From assembly GCA_949299825.1 (NCBI GenBank), contig CASGBP010000091.1:1-9633 (forward strand): 9,633 nucleotides of DNA. The letters run 5' to 3'. Positions 8,001-9,633 of this stretch are shown in pieces (position 1 is the first letter of the stretch; the number at the start of each line of letters is the position of its first letter). The stretch is from an uncultured Mycoplasmataceae bacterium (GTDB lineage Bacteria > Bacillota_I > Bacilli_A > Mycoplasmatales > Mycoplasmoidaceae). Under the pieces are notes generated by a model that saw nothing but the letters and a program-made list of their open reading frames with translations, was not told where the DNA came from and made no database searches. Both the position numbers and the translations under genes were made by a program.

Positions 8001-9065
8001 CATTCTACCTTCTAAAATTCTTCCAGTAAATGCATCAATTAGAGCAATTTCCTGTGTTCCCTTTTTAGGATTCCTTTTAATAATATATTCACGTTCAATT
8101 TCCATCATATAATTAGCTCTTAAAGCATTCATTACCTTATGAACAATTTCACTATTTTGAATATCATATAAATTTTTAATTTTAAAAAACTCTTCTGCCT
8201 TTTTTATTCCTGAATCATTCAAATTAATTGCTTGTGATTCTAAATCAATAATATAGTCAGATGGATTCAATTGCTTCACAAAATTATCAGCATCAATGTA
8301 TTGAGAAACATCTTCTTGAGGAGCCCCTGCAATAATTAAAGGAGTTCTAGCCTCATCAATTAAAACTGAATCTGCCTCATCAACAATTGCAAAGTATAAT
8401 GGTCTTAATAATTTTTCACTTGCATCAGTTACCATATTATCACGTAAATAATCAAAACCTAATTCAGAGTTAGAAACATATGTAATATCACAATCATACA
8501 TTTGTTTTTTAATTGCATGATCCATTGAGGAAGTTACATATCCAACACTAATTCCTAACTTAGTTAGTGCTTCCTTTGAAAAATTAGCGTCACGTTCAAC
8601 CAAATATTCATTAACAGTTACAATATGAACTCCTTTTTTAGTCAAAGCATTAACATATGAAACTAATAATAATGCTAATGTTTTTCCTTCACCTGTTGCC
8701 ATTTCAGCAAAATCTCCAAAATGAACAACAATTGCTCCTATAATTTGAACTCTAAATGCTTTTAGACCATGTACTCTAAAAATCATTTCCCTTGCAATCG
8801 CTAAACCATCAACTAGATAGTTATCAATACTAGTTTGTTTTTCTCTAATTTCATCCATAATACGATATGACATATTCTTAAGTTCAACATCAGACATTGC
8901 AGCATATTTTTCCTCTTTTGACAAAACTAAATCAGCAATTTCACAAGCTTTATCAAAAACTCGTCGTTTTGGCGAAATTTTCATTACAGTGTTTTTGATG
9001 CTTTCTAATCTATTGCTTCTATCTATTTTCTTTAAATCAAATAATGGACTAATTGTAGTATTCAT
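5025..9065 (-). CDS. secA: SecA preprotein translocase ATPase with a ~545-residue C-terminal extension
   Basis: SecA drives secreted and membrane-anchored preproteins through SecYEG using ATP, working at the inner face of the membrane. The core is complete: FRVQIIGAIVVH and Walker A TGEGKT (124-129), VNEYLVERD (151-159), GFDYLRDN (203-210), DEAD (229-232) with SVLIDEARTPL, LSGVSGTALTE, NMAGRGTDI (512-520), and QLRGRSGRQGDPG (548-560) with its arginine finger. The two-helix-finger/scaffold end is MDANWTKFLDKIQKLR (743-758) and QKSP. Trp442, 735 and 747 are TGA. The core ends near residue 801 (IFGILGF), yet the same frame runs on to residue 1346. The tail has Asn/Ser/Pro/Gln-rich sequence (802-1075), a charged coiled coil (1082-1241), an acidic-Tyr patch (1242-1258) and a Pro/Asn/Gln-rich basic end (RRR). 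The usual CxC...CH zinc tail is absent. Most SecA proteins are about 800-900 residues. A sequencing error joining two genes looks unlikely because no frame change is needed anywhere. Confidence 0.95.
5103..5195 (-). repeat. PTM repeats near the SecA C-terminus
   Basis: The tripeptide Pro-Thr-Met recurs three times at residues 1291-1293, 1301-1303 and 1318-1320, in the contexts VPTMKQNNQ, PPTMKVNQ and VPTMLSN. The surroundings are Asn/Gln/Pro-rich and basic. These are degenerate short repeats at the protein level. They may be binding motifs or the product of local duplication. Confidence 0.55.
5343..5822 (-). other. Predicted long coiled coil in the SecA tail
   Basis: Residues 1082-1241 are almost free of Pro and Gly and are dominated by Glu, Lys, Gln, Arg, Leu and Ile, with hydrophobic residues at heptad-like spacing (for example LRKEIDDINNRL and EEERLALLEKEKALI). 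About 160 residues of this kind would form an extended helical rod or dimeric coiled coil. The call is by eye, with no predictor run. Confidence 0.75.
6078..6377 (-). repeat. Three short helix-like motifs in the disordered part of the SecA tail
   Basis: Three six-residue segments share the pattern hydrophobic-hydrophobic-D-(E/Q)-(I/V)-(L/M): VVDEIL (897-902), ILDQIM (921-926) and FMDQVL (989-994). They sit in otherwise polar, Pro/Asn/Ser-rich sequence that looks disordered, so they stand out as islands of amphipathic helix. A weaker relative, VDIFDAF, lies at 821-827. Such spaced motifs often act as repeated docking sites, but no partner can be named. Confidence 0.5.
6408..6425 (-). promoter_or_regulatory. 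Internal Shine-Dalgarno-like site and in-frame ATG in secA
   Basis: On the minus strand AAGGAG (6420-6425) is followed, 9 nt later, by an in-frame ATG (6408-6410, Met886 of SecA). This is the best ribosome-binding sequence I noticed near a start codon in the window; the annotated genes have weak or no SD. Initiation here would produce a 461-residue tail protein starting just before the repeated helix motifs. It may instead be coincidence. Confidence 0.3.
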
Positions 9066-9110
9066 AATAAGGTTAATAATATTTATTATTATATAAAAAT
9101 GTTATAAATT
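9066..9110 (-). promoter_or_regulatory. Candidate secA promoter (-10 box)
   Basis: The 90-bp gap between the upstream gene and secA holds a TATAAT on the minus strand at 9088-9093, about 22 nt before the secA ATG, preceded by an AT-rich run without a clear -35. It overlaps an AT-only inverted repeat at 9075-9090. There is no Shine-Dalgarno sequence before the ATG. It could be an internal promoter feeding secA-uvrB, or chance in AT-rich DNA. Confidence 0.35.
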
Positions 9111-9155
9111 TATCTCATGATTTGTTTAGATATATTGTTAGAGTGTTCAATCATT

Positions 9156-9633
9156 TTATTTAAGGCGTTTTGATAAAATTATTTGCAATAATAATTCATA
9201 TTTATACTGATTAGTCTGATAATGGTCAATATATGATATATCAAACAATTCTTTGTTTGCTCAATTGTTCTTAGTCATTTCATATGCTATCGTATGTGGT
9301 TTTAAAATCTTATTTTCAACTAATTTCATAAAATTATTTGATACTACATCAAATAACATATTTACATTTTTATTATCAAAATCCTCATACAACTTAACAT
9401 TCTTCTTAAAAGCAACTTCATCACTAACAGAATCTAGACATCGTTTTGTAATCCAATTATATTTAAATAATAATGAATTTAAATGTTCTAATTTAATTGA
9501 TGTTTCAGTTATTTCACAATCTTCACTCGATTTAGATCATTTTCATAAATCTTCATTTTTATTAATTACATCATTAAAGACATTTTTATAACCATTAGAA
9601 ACAGTTAATTGTCTTAAATAATTTATATGATTA
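9156..9633 (-). CDS. Hypothetical protein, C-terminal part (5' end outside window)
   Basis: In code 4 the minus strand is open from the window edge to TAA at 9156-9158, giving 158 residues. Three Trp codons are TGA and one is TGG. The protein is rich in Asn, Lys, Leu and Tyr, with no membrane segment, signal peptide, nucleotide-binding motif or repeat that I can see. Recognisable landmarks are an LWKWSKSSEDCE stretch near the left of the visible part and an LLLQIILSKRLK C-terminus. I do not recognise a family. It lies on the same strand as secA, 90 bp upstream of it, and may be co-transcribed with it. The gene call rests on the long open frame, the use of TGA at Trp-like positions and the lack of a better frame on either strand. 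Confidence 0.65.

Noticed and set aside
9075..9090. AT-only inverted repeat before secA as a terminator or operator
   Set aside because: The stem is made only of A-T pairs with a tiny loop, which is expected by chance in such DNA, and it overlaps the candidate -10 box. It is too weak to call.
9253..9591. + strand open frame of 112 codons at the right end
   Set aside because: It lies wholly opposite the longer minus-strand frame. Its protein is Phe/Leu/Ser-rich, as expected for the reverse complement of AT-rich coding sequence, and no family features are seen.

Overview
The window comes from a mollicute (Mycoplasma-type bacterium) that reads UGA as tryptophan (genetic code 4). The DNA is very AT-rich. 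Four housekeeping or accessory genes become full length only when in-frame TGA is read through, and those TGA codons sit at tryptophan-like positions. I count about 17 TGA and one TGG tryptophan codons. A Hominis-group type mycoplasma (Metamycoplasma/Mycoplasmopsis) is a plausible source, but that is inference from gene content and not proven by the sequence.

Layout, left to right. (1) The 3' end of a + strand gene for a degenerate PTS EIIB-like protein (1-352). (2) serS, seryl-tRNA synthetase, on the - strand (349-1620), whose stop codon overlaps that of the EIIB-like gene. (3) A 138-bp divergent intergenic region with candidate promoters. (4) A + strand AAA+/DUF4143-type ATPase (1759-3057). 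(5) uvrB, excinuclease subunit B, on the - strand (3054-5021), again convergent and stop-overlapping with its neighbour. (6) secA on the - strand (5025-9065), which in code 4 is one continuous 1346-codon frame. Its normal SecA core (about 800 residues) is followed without a stop by about 545 residues of low-complexity, Pro/Asn/Gln-rich, coiled-coil and acidic/tyrosine-rich sequence. (7) The 3' end of an unrecognised - strand gene (9156-9633).

The - strand genes at the right appear to form a transcription unit: unknown gene, secA, uvrB. secA and uvrB are only 3 nt apart, so they are probably co-transcribed and translationally coupled. SecA is the ATPase motor of protein export. UvrB is the damage-verifying helicase-like subunit of nucleotide excision repair. 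SerRS charges tRNA-Ser. The ATPase is an accessory gene lying between housekeeping genes.

The most noteworthy object is the SecA C-terminal extension. It has three short repeated helix-like motifs, a long charged coiled coil, an acidic tyrosine cluster, three PTM repeats and a basic end. Inside it lies a strong Shine-Dalgarno-like AAGGAG 9 nt before an in-frame ATG, which could allow the tail to be made as a separate protein. No tRNA, rRNA, CRISPR array, insertion sequence or long DNA repeat was seen, and there is no gene-free stretch longer than 300 bases.
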